A stretch of DNA of 45,628 nt, taken from positions 1 through 45,628 of the forward strand of contig CASFPX010000016.1 in NCBI GenBank assembly GCA_949296915.1, read 5' to 3'. Positions 8,256-16,148 of the stretch are shown piece after piece (positions within the stretch are counted from its first letter, which is position 1; each line of letters begins with the position of its first letter). The position numbers and the translations under genes are program-made. The notes beneath the pieces were generated by a model. It ran no database searches and had not been told where the DNA came from. It saw nothing but the letters and a program-made list of their open reading frames with translations. The stretch comes from Onthovicinus sp900555545 (GTDB taxonomy: Bacteria > Bacillota > Clostridia > Oscillospirales > Acutalibacteraceae).

Positions 8256-9236
8256 ATGAAAATTGGTGTTTACAGTGCGCGGAGAGATGAGCGCGATTTT
8301 TTTGACCAGGCGGCAAAAGCGTGTGGCGCGGAGCTGGTCCTGTGCGGCCCGGTCCCCGATCTGTCCAATTACCGCAATGCGGAGGGCTGTCGGACGCTCA
8401 GCGTTATCACGACACCTATTCCAGCGGAATTGTTGGACGCGTTTTATTCCGCTGGCGTGCGTTTTATTTCGACCCGCACGGTCGGCTATGATCACATTGA
8501 TGTCGCCCATGCGCGGCAGATCGGGATGCACATCGGCAATGTCAGCTATTCCCCGGACAGCGTGGCAGATTACACGGTGATGATGATCCTGATTGCCATC
8601 CGTAAACTCAAGGCCATCGTGATCCGTGCCCAGGGGCAGGATTTTTCCCTCGGCGGTGTGCGCGGACGGGAACTGCGCGATCTGACTGTTGGCGTGATCG
8701 GTACCGGAAGGATTGGAACTGCCGTCGTGCGGCGCCTTGCGGGGTTCGGCTGTAAAATCCTCGCCTGTGACCTGCACGAGAACGATGCGGTTCGCTCCTG
8801 TGCCACGTATGTGTCCCTGCAGGAACTGCTGCGCACGTGCGATGTCATCACCCTGCACATGCCGGCCACGCCGGATAACTATCATATGATCGACTGCGAG
8901 AGCATCCGTCAGATGAAGCGGGGTGTTTGCCTTATCAATACGGCGCGCGGTTCCCTGATCGACACGCAGGATCTGATTGCTGCGCTGGAGGATGGCACGG
9001 TCGGTGCAGCAGCACTTGACGTTGTCGAGAACGAGGCAGGGCTCTATTATAATGATTTAAAATGCCAGAATTTGAAAAATAGGGAACTGGCCATTTTGCG
9101 TTCGTTCCCGAATACATTTGTCACACCGCACACAGCCTTTTATACAGAGCATGCAGTTCGCGATATGGTGGAGTTTTCCGTCCGCAGCTGCGCTGCCTTC
9201 TGCCGTGGAGAGGACAACCCCTGGCTGGTGATTTGA
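8256..9236 (+). CDS. VanH-like D-2-hydroxyacid (D-lactate) dehydrogenase
   Basis: This 326-residue enzyme reduces a 2-keto acid to a D-hydroxy acid with NADH. It has the nucleotide loop GTGRIG (149-154), catalytic Arg231 (NTARG), a Glu near 258-260, and His292 (TPHTAFYTE). The stretches TVGYDHID, YSPDSVADY and RGRELRDLTVGVIGTG are close to VanH of glycopeptide-resistance clusters and to D-lactate dehydrogenases of Firmicutes. No VanA-type ligase or VanX is nearby, so a housekeeping D-lactate dehydrogenase is the more likely role. The SD before the ATG is weak (CGGG). glf follows after 31 bp. Confidence 0.85.
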   Translation: MKIGVYSARRDERDFFDQAAKACGAELVLCGPVPDLSNYRNAEGCRTLSVITTPIPAELLDAFYSAGVRFISTRTVGYDHIDVAHARQIGMHIGNVSYSPDSVADYTVMMILIAIRKLKAIVIRAQGQDFSLGGVRGRELRDLTVGVIGTGRIGTAVVRRLAGFGCKILACDLHENDAVRSCATYVSLQELLRTCDVITLHMPATPDNYHMIDCESIRQMKRGVCLINTARGSLIDTQDLIAALEDGTVGAAALDVVENEAGLYYNDLKCQNLKNRELAILRSFPNTFVTPHTAFYTEHAVRDMVEFSVRSCAAFCRGEDNPWLVI

Positions 9237-9267
9237 CAAAGGAACCAACTGAAAAGGAGAAAAAGGA

Positions 9268-10368
9268 ATGGCTCAATACGATTATCTGATCGTCGGCAGC
9301 GGCTTATTTGGATCTATTTTTGCGCATGAGGCTACCCAAAAGGGAAAAAAGTCCCTTGTGATTGAAAAGCGCTCCCATACGGGCGGCAATATCTATTGCC
9401 GCGAGACGGCGGGGATCAATGTGCATGAGTATGGTGCGCATATCTTCCACACCAGCAACCGTGAGGTATGGGATTACGTGAACCGCTTTGCAGAGTTTAA
9501 CCGGTTTACAAATTCCCCGATTGCCAATTACCACGGCAAGATCTATAACCTTCCGTTCAATATGAATACCTTTTCCCGAATGTGGGGCGTGGAGAAACCG
9601 GAACAGGCGCGCGAGATCATTGAGCGCCAGCGGGCGGAGATCCAGGGCGAGCCGCGTAACCTGGAGGAGCAGGCCATCTCTTTGGTCGGCCGTGACGTGT
9701 ATGAGAAGCTCATCAAAGGCTATACGCAAAAGCAGTGGGGACGCGCGTGCGAGGAACTGCCCACCTTTATTATCAAGCGGATTCCGGTGCGCTTCACATA
9801 CGACAATAACTACTTTAATGATCTGTATCAGGGGATCCCAAACGGTGGTTACAACGTTATCATCGACCGGCTGCTTGAGGGGATCGAGGTGCGGTTGAAC
9901 TGCGACTTTTTTGCCCATCGCGCGGAGCTTTCTGCTCTGGCGGATAAGATTGTCTACACCGGAATGGTGGATGCGTATTTTGACCACTGTTATGGGAATC
10001 TGGAGTACAGGAGCCTGCGGTTTGAGACTGAATTGCTGGATCAGCAGAATTATCAGGGGGTGGCCGTTGTCAATTACACCGATGCCGAGACTCCTTTCAC
10101 CCGGATCATTGAGCACAAACACTTTGAATTTGGCACCCAGGAGCAGACGGTGATTACCCGTGAATACCCCGCGGAATGGCAGCCGGGTATGGAGCCGTAC
10201 TATCCCGTCAATGACGAAAAAAATCAGGCGCTGTATGCCAAGTATAAGGCGTTGGCCGACGCACAGCCCAATGTGATTTTCGGCGGACGTCTGGCGGAGT
10301 ATAAGTACTACGATATGGACAAGGTCACGCTCAGTGCCCTTGAGATGTGTAAAAAAGAACTCGGTTGA
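9268..10368 (+). CDS. glf: UDP-galactopyranose mutase
   Basis: The enzyme interconverts UDP-galactopyranose and UDP-galactofuranose using reduced FAD, to supply Galf for cell-surface glycans. The 366-residue protein opens with the FAD motif VGSGLFGS (9-16), then IEKRSHTGGN and the substrate-binding GLF stretches (EYGAHIFHT, YTQKQWG, FTRIIEHKHF). The length is typical. AAGGAG precedes the ATG. It is followed 15 bp later by a glycosyltransferase, which suggests a Galf-containing polymer. Confidence 0.95.
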   Translation: MAQYDYLIVGSGLFGSIFAHEATQKGKKSLVIEKRSHTGGNIYCRETAGINVHEYGAHIFHTSNREVWDYVNRFAEFNRFTNSPIANYHGKIYNLPFNMNTFSRMWGVEKPEQAREIIERQRAEIQGEPRNLEEQAISLVGRDVYEKLIKGYTQKQWGRACEELPTFIIKRIPVRFTYDNNYFNDLYQGIPNGGYNVIIDRLLEGIEVRLNCDFFAHRAELSALADKIVYTGMVDAYFDHCYGNLEYRSLRFETELLDQQNYQGVAVVNYTDAETPFTRIIEHKHFEFGTQEQTVITREYPAEWQPGMEPYYPVNDEKNQALYAKYKALADAQPNVIFGGRLAEYKYYDMDKVTLSALEMCKKELG

Positions 10369-10383
10369 TATAGGAGGAGAGAT

Positions 10384-11448
10384 ATGGGAGAAAATGAGAT
10401 CAAGGTCAGCGTCATCATGCCGGTCTACAAGGTAGAACAGTATGTGGGGCGGGCGATTGAGAGTATCCAGGCGCAGACCCTGAAGGAATTTGAGTTTTTA
10501 ATTGTGGATGATGGTACGCCGGACCGCAGCGGAGAGATCTGTGATGCATATGCGGCCAAGGACAGCCGGATCCATGTCTTCCATAAGGAGAACGGCGGTG
10601 CTCCCAGTGCCCGGAATATGGCGATCGATATTGCCAAGGGCAAGTATATGTATTTTATGGATTCAGACGATTGGGCGGAGCCCACCATGCTGGAGGATAT
10701 GTATAACCTTGCGGAGCAGCAGAGCGCCCAGCTTGTCGTTGCCGGGTTTTATATTGATACTTACTACAGCGACACGGAGTTCTATACGCAGGATCAGAAG
10801 CTCCCGGCGCATAATTTCGCCTCTCAGCAGGAGTTCCGTGAGTATGCGTATGAGATGTTTGATCAGAATCTGCTCTATCCGCCATGGAACAAGCTCTTTT
10901 TATCAGAATATCTGATCCGCAACAATTTGAAGTTCCCCAACACCTTTATGGATGACTTCCCGTTTGTACTCAGCGTGATCCGTGATGTGGAGCGCGTAGC
11001 ACTGACGGATCGTCAGTATTACCACTTCATCCGTGCCCGCGCGGAATCGGAGACGGCCAAATATCGCGCGAATTTGTACGAGAAGCGCGAGGAAGAGCAC
11101 TCCTGGATGCTCGATCTGTACGACCATTGGGGAATCCACGATGAGAAGAGCGAGGAGATGCTCCAGCGCCGTTACATTGAGCGCGTGATCGGTTGTGTGG
11201 AAAATGTCACGTGCCCCAGCTGCACGCTTTCCCCACGTGAGAAAAAGGATAAGATTCGCCAGATGATCCGGAGTGACCGCGCTAAGGCGGCAGTCCGTCG
11301 GGCCCGCCCCCGTTCAGCCTATATGAAACTGATGCTTATCCCGATCCGGAGCGGGAATGTGGGATTGACGTATCTGGAGGGCAAGGTGATCTCCGGCGTT
11401 AAATCAAAGGATACCAAACTGTTCGCCAAGCTGAAGGCGGGCCGGTAA
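10384..11448 (+). CDS. Glycosyltransferase family 2
   Basis: This 354-residue GT-A fold enzyme begins VSVIMPVYKVEQYV and carries LIVDDGT (about 39-45) and a metal-binding DSDDW (about 92-96). The C-terminal half is Arg/Lys-rich with no clear membrane segment, so it is probably a peripheral cytoplasmic transferase. Given glf just upstream (15 bp, SD AGGAGG), a galactofuranosyl or related hexose transfer onto a surface glycan is plausible; the acceptor is not known. The orotate-PRTase-like gene follows 19 bp later. Confidence 0.88.
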   Translation: MGENEIKVSVIMPVYKVEQYVGRAIESIQAQTLKEFEFLIVDDGTPDRSGEICDAYAAKDSRIHVFHKENGGAPSARNMAIDIAKGKYMYFMDSDDWAEPTMLEDMYNLAEQQSAQLVVAGFYIDTYYSDTEFYTQDQKLPAHNFASQQEFREYAYEMFDQNLLYPPWNKLFLSEYLIRNNLKFPNTFMDDFPFVLSVIRDVERVALTDRQYYHFIRARAESETAKYRANLYEKREEEHSWMLDLYDHWGIHDEKSEEMLQRRYIERVIGCVENVTCPSCTLSPREKKDKIRQMIRSDRAKAAVRRARPRSAYMKLMLIPIRSGNVGLTYLEGKVISGVKSKDTKLFAKLKAGR

Positions 11449-11467
11449 TAGTTGAGGAGGGGATACC

Positions 11468-12109
11468 ATGAATGGACACGCACTGAAAATCACGAGCGGT
11501 ATCAATAGCAATGTCTCAATTGAGGCCGTTCCGGGACATTTTGTGACCAGTCACTCGCATATCAATTATTATATCGATATTACCAAGATCAAGCACCGCC
11601 ACCGCATGGCACAGGATGCCGCCGGCTTGCTCGCAGCGCCCTATGCCAGCACCACACCGGTGGATACGATCATCTGTATGGATGGCAGTGAAATTCTGGC
11701 GGCCTATCTGGCGGAGGAACTCTCCAAGGAGGATATGATGTCCGTCAACCGGAACCAGAGCATCAATATTGTTCCACCGGAGTTCAACGCCAACGGCCAG
11801 ATGATCTTCCGCGACAATCTTCAGCATATGGTGTATGGCAAAAATGTCCTGCTGCTGATTGCGTCGATCACGACCGGCAAAACCCTGCACCGTGTGCTGG
11901 AGTGTGTGGATTACTATAATGGCACCGTCGTCGGTGTATCCTCCGTGTTCAGCGCCAGGCCGGAGGTGGATGGGGTGCAGGTGCATTCTATTTTTACGGC
12001 GGAGGATATCCCCAATTATCATACGTATTCCCATCGTGACTGTCCGCAGTGCAAGCAGGGGATCAAAATTGATGCTCTGGTCAACAGTTACGGGTATTCG
12101 GCTATTTGA
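11468..12109 (+). CDS. Orotate-phosphoribosyltransferase-like protein
   Basis: This 213-residue protein of the type-I phosphoribosyltransferase fold resembles Clostridia proteins labelled orotate PRTase. The PRPP loop, expected as DD-x-x-TTG, reads LIASITTGKT (about 136-145), so both acidic residues that normally touch the PRPP ribose are missing. It ends with a CPQCKQG motif, as OPRT-like proteins often do, and SYGYS. It has a GAGGAGG SD. Being last in a glf-glycosyltransferase operon is odd for a pyrimidine gene, so a different or regulatory role is possible. I am confident of the fold, not of the reaction. Confidence 0.7.
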   Translation: MNGHALKITSGINSNVSIEAVPGHFVTSHSHINYYIDITKIKHRHRMAQDAAGLLAAPYASTTPVDTIICMDGSEILAAYLAEELSKEDMMSVNRNQSINIVPPEFNANGQMIFRDNLQHMVYGKNVLLLIASITTGKTLHRVLECVDYYNGTVVGVSSVFSARPEVDGVQVHSIFTAEDIPNYHTYSHRDCPQCKQGIKIDALVNSYGYSAI

Positions 12110-12120
12110 GAGCACAGGGA

Positions 12121-12145
12121 AAGGGCGGGTTGACCGCCCTTTTTT
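12121..12145 (+). terminator. Terminator after the glf cluster
   Basis: GGGCGG (12123-12128), a 5-nt loop and CCGCCC (12134-12139) are followed by six T. It ends the 8256-12109 operon and sits between convergent genes. Confidence 0.88.
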
Positions 12146-12151
12146 CATGCG

Positions 12152-12898
12152 CTATTTCCGGTGCCGCACGGCGTACTGATGAGGCGTGAGACCGTAGGCC
12201 TTTTTAAAACAGGTGATAAAGTAGGTCTGCGAACAAAATCCCAAATAGTAGGCGATTGTGTGCAGGTCAAATCCGTTTTCGATCATCCCACAGGCACACC
12301 GCAGCTTTTGATCCATGATATACTGCACCGGTGTTTTGCCCACATGCCTTTTAAAATATTTGCAAAAGTAATCCGGACTAAGGTGCGCGATCTCCGCGAG
12401 CGTTTCGATCCGGATGGAGTCGTGAAGGTGCTGCTCAATGTAGTGCAGGCACCTGCGGATCTGTGCCGGATAGTGGCTGACGCTCCGCTCGTGAACCAGT
12501 TGGGTCAGTTCCACTACAATTTTTTCCAGATAAGATGCGATCGCCTCCCCATGGGTCATCCGGTCAATTTGCATAATATATTGATCGGATAGATTAAAGG
12601 CGGTCATCTCATCCAGTCCTCCGCGAATCGCCGCACGGATTCCGAGCGTGATACAGCACACAGCCCAATACTGCATCTGCCGGGTAGCGTTGTCCGACAG
12701 GTGACCGACTACCACACGTGCAGACAAATATTTTTGCAGAGCCTGCCGGATGGCCTCCGTGTCTCCACGCTCGATCAGGGCGTAGAATGCCTGCTCCTCC
12801 TCGTATGAGGTGTGGACAATACCACTTTCCCGCTGTTCAAATTCGGGATCTCTCGTGTTTGGGAGCACTGAAATTTGGAGTTTACGTTTTTGTTCCAT
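12152..12898 (-). CDS. AraC-family transcriptional regulator
   Basis: This 248-residue protein has an N-terminal domain without a recognisable cupin and a C-terminal double helix-turn-helix of about 100 residues. The family hallmarks are visible: LAEIAHLSPDYFCKYFKRHVGKTP and, in the second helix-turn-helix, AYYLGFCSQTYFITCFKKAYGLTPHQY (given here in parts of the family consensus). GAGGTGAG precedes the ATG. It is divergent from the APH-like kinase/MATE pair and may regulate it, although AraC regulators also act at distant targets. The ligand is unknown. Confidence 0.9.
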   Translation of the reverse strand: MEQKRKLQISVLPNTRDPEFEQRESGIVHTSYEEEQAFYALIERGDTEAIRQALQKYLSARVVVGHLSDNATRQMQYWAVCCITLGIRAAIRGGLDEMTAFNLSDQYIMQIDRMTHGEAIASYLEKIVVELTQLVHERSVSHYPAQIRRCLHYIEQHLHDSIRIETLAEIAHLSPDYFCKYFKRHVGKTPVQYIMDQKLRCACGMIENGFDLHTIAYYLGFCSQTYFITCFKKAYGLTPHQYAVRHRK

Positions 12899-12920
12899 GG
12901 CGTTCTCACCTCACAGCTCG

Positions 12921-12949
12921 ATTATAGAAAAATATTAAGGGGAAATCAA
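12921..12949 (-). promoter_or_regulatory. Promoter of the AraC-family gene
   Basis: TTGATT (12944-12949) and TATAAT (12921-12926) on the - strand are 17 bp apart, with a leader of about 16-18 nt to the ATG. Confidence 0.75.
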
Positions 12950-13043
12950 CGGTTTTTTTGATTTTGAACGGATTTTTGATATTAATTTACCGCAAGAAGC
13001 GTTAGGATAGAGGTGTATTATTAAAATGTCAGGAGGAATGAAC

Positions 13044-14021
13044 ATGGTTAGCAAGACGAAATATCCGATTGATGTCCCCGGTATTCAAAAAATTTTCCAG
13101 GCTGCCGGGCTCTCGGATATCCGGCGAATCCGCCCCCTGGGCGCGGGAATGTACAACGCTGTATACGAAGTGTGTACAAATGAAAAATCGTATGTGATTA
13201 AAATTGCCCCGCCGTCGGGGGTTCCGGTGATGACATACGAGCGGGGCATCATGCGCGCGGAGCTGTATTGGTACCGGCAGATGCGGGAAAAGACGGGAAT
13301 CCGCGTACCAGAAATTTATGTGCAGGATTTTGACCATGCGATCATTCCGGCGGATTATTTTATCATGGAAAAGCTGGAGGGGAAGCAGTTTGATCAAATG
13401 GATTTTACGCCTCAGGAAAAGGCGGCAGCATCCTCTCAACTGGCAAAGATGGCAGCTCAAATTCATCGGATTCGGAATGACCGCTTTGGCTATATTCAAA
13501 ATGAGCTGTATACAAACTGGTATCAAGCGATCCGGACGATGGTCTCCAACATTGTTCAGGACGCTGCAAGGCTTGGAAAACGGGCAAAACGCGGGGAACG
13601 GCTGCTGCAATCGATTGACCGTTATCAGTCCGTTTTGGAACAGGCGGAGTGCTGTATGGTCAACTTTGATATCTGGGCGCCAAACATCCTCTGCATCCGC
13701 GGGGATCAGGGGATAGAATATGCCTGGATTGATCCGGAGCGCAGCTTCTGGGGAGATCGGATCGCGGATTTTGTCTGCCTGGAGATGAGTAAGCCCCTAC
13801 GTGAAAAAAGGAAGAGCCTGACAGCTTACAATGGGATATCGGATCATCCTATTACAGCTACTCGGGAGGAGGAGATCCGCCTGGCGGTTGCGCAGGGATA
13901 TCTGGCCCTGATTCAGGAGGTGGAGAAGTACTACCGCTATACGCCGCGGAATCAGGGGTGGTGGCTGGATGTCTTCTCCTCGCGTTACTTTTACGCCAAG
14001 GCGTTCGGAGTGCTAAAATGA
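13044..14021 (+). CDS. Aminoglycoside-phosphotransferase-like kinase (APH family)
   Basis: This 325-residue protein has the APH/choline-kinase fold. An N-lobe carries a Lys in YVIKIAPP; the catalytic loop NFDIWAPN puts the base Asp at about 209 and the metal Asn at about 214; a DPE metal motif lies near 230 in place of the usual DFD/DWE. APH-fold proteins phosphorylate antibiotics, sugars, choline or fructosamine, and the substrate here is not evident. I chose the ATG at 13044 because AGGAGG lies 7 nt upstream. Its stop overlaps the start of the MATE gene (ATGA). Confidence 0.8.
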   Translation: MVSKTKYPIDVPGIQKIFQAAGLSDIRRIRPLGAGMYNAVYEVCTNEKSYVIKIAPPSGVPVMTYERGIMRAELYWYRQMREKTGIRVPEIYVQDFDHAIIPADYFIMEKLEGKQFDQMDFTPQEKAAASSQLAKMAAQIHRIRNDRFGYIQNELYTNWYQAIRTMVSNIVQDAARLGKRAKRGERLLQSIDRYQSVLEQAECCMVNFDIWAPNILCIRGDQGIEYAWIDPERSFWGDRIADFVCLEMSKPLREKRKSLTAYNGISDHPITATREEEIRLAVAQGYLALIQEVEKYYRYTPRNQGWWLDVFSSRYFYAKAFGVLK

Positions 14022-15349
14022 GCGGGGAGAGGGGCGGAGAGCCGCTCGCCACGGAAAAAATTCCACGCTTAGTCCTCAAATTTACCGGCACCACGTTGGC
14101 GGCGTTGCTTCTCAATGCGGCCTATACGCTCACGGATACGCTGTTTGTCAGCTGGGGCGTGGGGGATTCGGCTGTGGGCGGCGTGTCGGTCGCTTTCCCG
14201 TTTGTCATTTTACAGGGGGCGATCTCCACAGCGATTGGCGGCGGCGCGGCCTCCCTCGTTGCCCGTAGGCTCGGCGCCGGGGAGCGCGAACAGGCGGGGG
14301 CCGTCACGCGCTGTGCCATGATGCTCTTTTACGGCTCTGCAGTGGTGATCACAATCCTGGGATTACTGTTGATGGATCCTGTGCTACATCTGCTGGGGGT
14401 GACGGCGGAGATCTATGATTATTCCCGCGATTATCTCACGATCATCCTGCTGGGCAATGTGTTTTCCACGGGATTCTCCTCCATCATCCGGGCGGAGGGA
14501 AAAATGCTCTATGGCCTGCTGATCTGGGTGATCCCGATCGCAATCAATATCATTTTGGACGCGGTGTTTGTCCTGGTGCTGGGGTGGGGGGTACGGGGCT
14601 CCGCACTGGCGACCGTCGCCTGTCAGTTTGCCAGCTTTACCATGTGCGTGATCTTTTTCCTGCGCTTAACTACGCAGCAGTTCCGGGGAACACGTTTCCG
14701 TTGGCGCACAGCCGGTGCAATCTTGGCGGTAGGGATACCTTCCCTGATCCAGATGGGAAGCCTGTCGGTGATCTCCGCACTGGTCAATCACTTCCTGGGG
14801 GATGTGGCCGGCACATCCGGCATTACCGCCTTTGCCTATATCAGTAAGATCGTCACGTTTGCGGTCGTCCCGATCACCGCCGTTTCGCAGGCACTCGCCC
14901 CCATTGTGGGCTACAATTATGGCGCGGGGGAGAGGGAACGCGTGCGTCAGACCGTCCGTTACTGCGTCCGGGTATGCTTGATCTATGCGCTCGCAGCGGT
15001 TGTGCTGTTGGAGGCGATCCCGGAGCTGTTGATCCGCCTCTTTACCACCGACGCACAGATGATCGCACTCTCCGCCTCCGGACTGCGCATCATCGCCATC
15101 TCGTTATTCTTCATGGTGCTGCCCATGCTGATGGGGGCATACTTCCAAGCCGTCGGCAATAAGGGATGGGCGTTGTTCCTCTATGCGGCAAATCTGATCT
15201 TTCTGTTCCCGTTGGCTGCTATTTTTTCCGCGTTGAACGGGATGAATGGCGTGTGGATTTCCTATGTGCTTGCAAATGGATGCGGCACAGCCGTTACTGT
15301 ATCCAAAATAATATGGGGGCCCCGGAGTTGTGGTAGATCATCCCATTGA
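14018..15349 (+). CDS. MATE-family efflux transporter
   Basis: This 443-residue membrane protein has about 12 hydrophobic helices in two halves and the MATE family features NAAYTLTDTLFV, SWGVGDSAVGGV, PSLIQMGS and QALAPIVGYNYGAG. MATE proteins export cationic drugs or metabolites by Na+ or H+ antiport. Translation is coupled to the upstream kinase by a 4-bp overlap at 14018. The last dozen residues (GPRSCGRSSH) are unusually polar for a MATE tail; a small frameshift near the end is possible but not shown. Confidence 0.9.
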   Translation: MSGERGGEPLATEKIPRLVLKFTGTTLAALLLNAAYTLTDTLFVSWGVGDSAVGGVSVAFPFVILQGAISTAIGGGAASLVARRLGAGEREQAGAVTRCAMMLFYGSAVVITILGLLLMDPVLHLLGVTAEIYDYSRDYLTIILLGNVFSTGFSSIIRAEGKMLYGLLIWVIPIAINIILDAVFVLVLGWGVRGSALATVACQFASFTMCVIFFLRLTTQQFRGTRFRWRTAGAILAVGIPSLIQMGSLSVISALVNHFLGDVAGTSGITAFAYISKIVTFAVVPITAVSQALAPIVGYNYGAGERERVRQTVRYCVRVCLIYALAAVVLLEAIPELLIRLFTTDAQMIALSASGLRIIAISLFFMVLPMLMGAYFQAVGNKGWALFLYAANLIFLFPLAAIFSALNGMNGVWISYVLANGCGTAVTVSKIIWGPRSCGRSSH

Positions 15350-15367
15350 ATGCGCAGTCGGCAGATC

Positions 15368-15396
15368 TTGCATCTTTACCGGCGATATGTTATGAT
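15368..15396 (+). promoter_or_regulatory. Promoter of the lipoprotein gene
   Basis: TTGCAT (15368-15373) and TATGAT (15391-15396) are 17 bp apart, 34 bp upstream of the ATG at 15431. Confidence 0.65.
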
Positions 15397-15430
15397 AACA
15401 ATAAAATCAGGATAGGGATGTGGTTCGTTT

Positions 15431-16072
15431 ATGGCGAAAAAGATTGTGGGGCTACTTTTAATCACACTGCTCGGCGTAGGGCTCCTGGCAGGGTGCAATT
15501 CAGATACCAATACGTCAACCGGCGCGGAATCCGGCGGTACTGGTACGTCAAAAAACACGGAGACAATTGAGGGAAGTTGGGCGTTAGAGGATGAATCATC
15601 TATCCTGAATGGTATGGTGCTCACGGTTTTGAAAGAGGAGGACCATTTTACTGGAGTGATCGTTAAACTGCCGGAGACGGCGGCTCAGTATGGCCTGGAG
15701 GTTGGGGACCGCAAGTGGGAGAATATCACAGAGGTCGGCAGCTTGGGGGATCGTGAATATATTGAATATGAGCTGGATGACGTGACGGTTGATGAAAAGC
15801 AAAGAGTCGATACGACGGAAATGACATTTACCTTTCATGTCAAAGACGAGGATGAACTGATTCTCACCGCCTCTAATGATCGCAGTATTATGCAAAAGTA
15901 TACCCGGGTTCGCACAGTAGACCCGGAGGTGATTTATCCGAGCAAGATCAATCAGCGGGATGCTGACGAGGTCTATTCAGAGATCAATGATAAGATCGAT
16001 GAAGTAGAGGAGCACAAGGATGCAATTGGCGGCGTAATTGACCATATTGTGGATGTCGTCACCTCTTGGTGA
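15431..16072 (+). CDS. Hypothetical lipoprotein
   Basis: This 213-residue protein has a basic N-terminus, a hydrophobic core and the lipobox LLAGC (Cys22), then a Ser/Thr/Gly-rich linker (about 24-45) and a small beta-rich domain opening IEGSWALED. This resembles the lipocalin-like domains of Clostridia lipoproteins. The acidic C-terminal helix is rich in Asp/Glu. It is likely anchored on the outer face of the membrane. No function can be assigned. The gene stands alone between its own promoter and a terminator. Confidence 0.78.
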   Translation: MAKKIVGLLLITLLGVGLLAGCNSDTNTSTGAESGGTGTSKNTETIEGSWALEDESSILNGMVLTVLKEEDHFTGVIVKLPETAAQYGLEVGDRKWENITEVGSLGDREYIEYELDDVTVDEKQRVDTTEMTFTFHVKDEDELILTASNDRSIMQKYTRVRTVDPEVIYPSKINQRDADEVYSEINDKIDEVEEHKDAIGGVIDHIVDVVTSW

Positions 16073-16087
16073 ATGTAAAATGAAAAT

Positions 16088-16126
16088 AAAGGGCGGGCAG
16101 AACCAAACCGGTTCTGCCCGCCCTTT
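16088..16126. terminator. Bidirectional terminator, 17-bp perfect stem
   Basis: A 17-bp arm (16088-16104) pairs perfectly with 16110-16126 around a 5-nt loop. The arms end in AAA/TTT, so it can act for the lipoprotein gene (+) and for the SEDS gene (-). Confidence 0.85.
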
Positions 16127-16148
16127 GCATTACGGCAGCCTTATGCCC

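Noticed and set aside
8256..9236. Vancomycin-resistance cluster
   Set aside because: Only the VanH-like dehydrogenase is present; no VanA ligase, VanX dipeptidase or VanRS is seen nearby.
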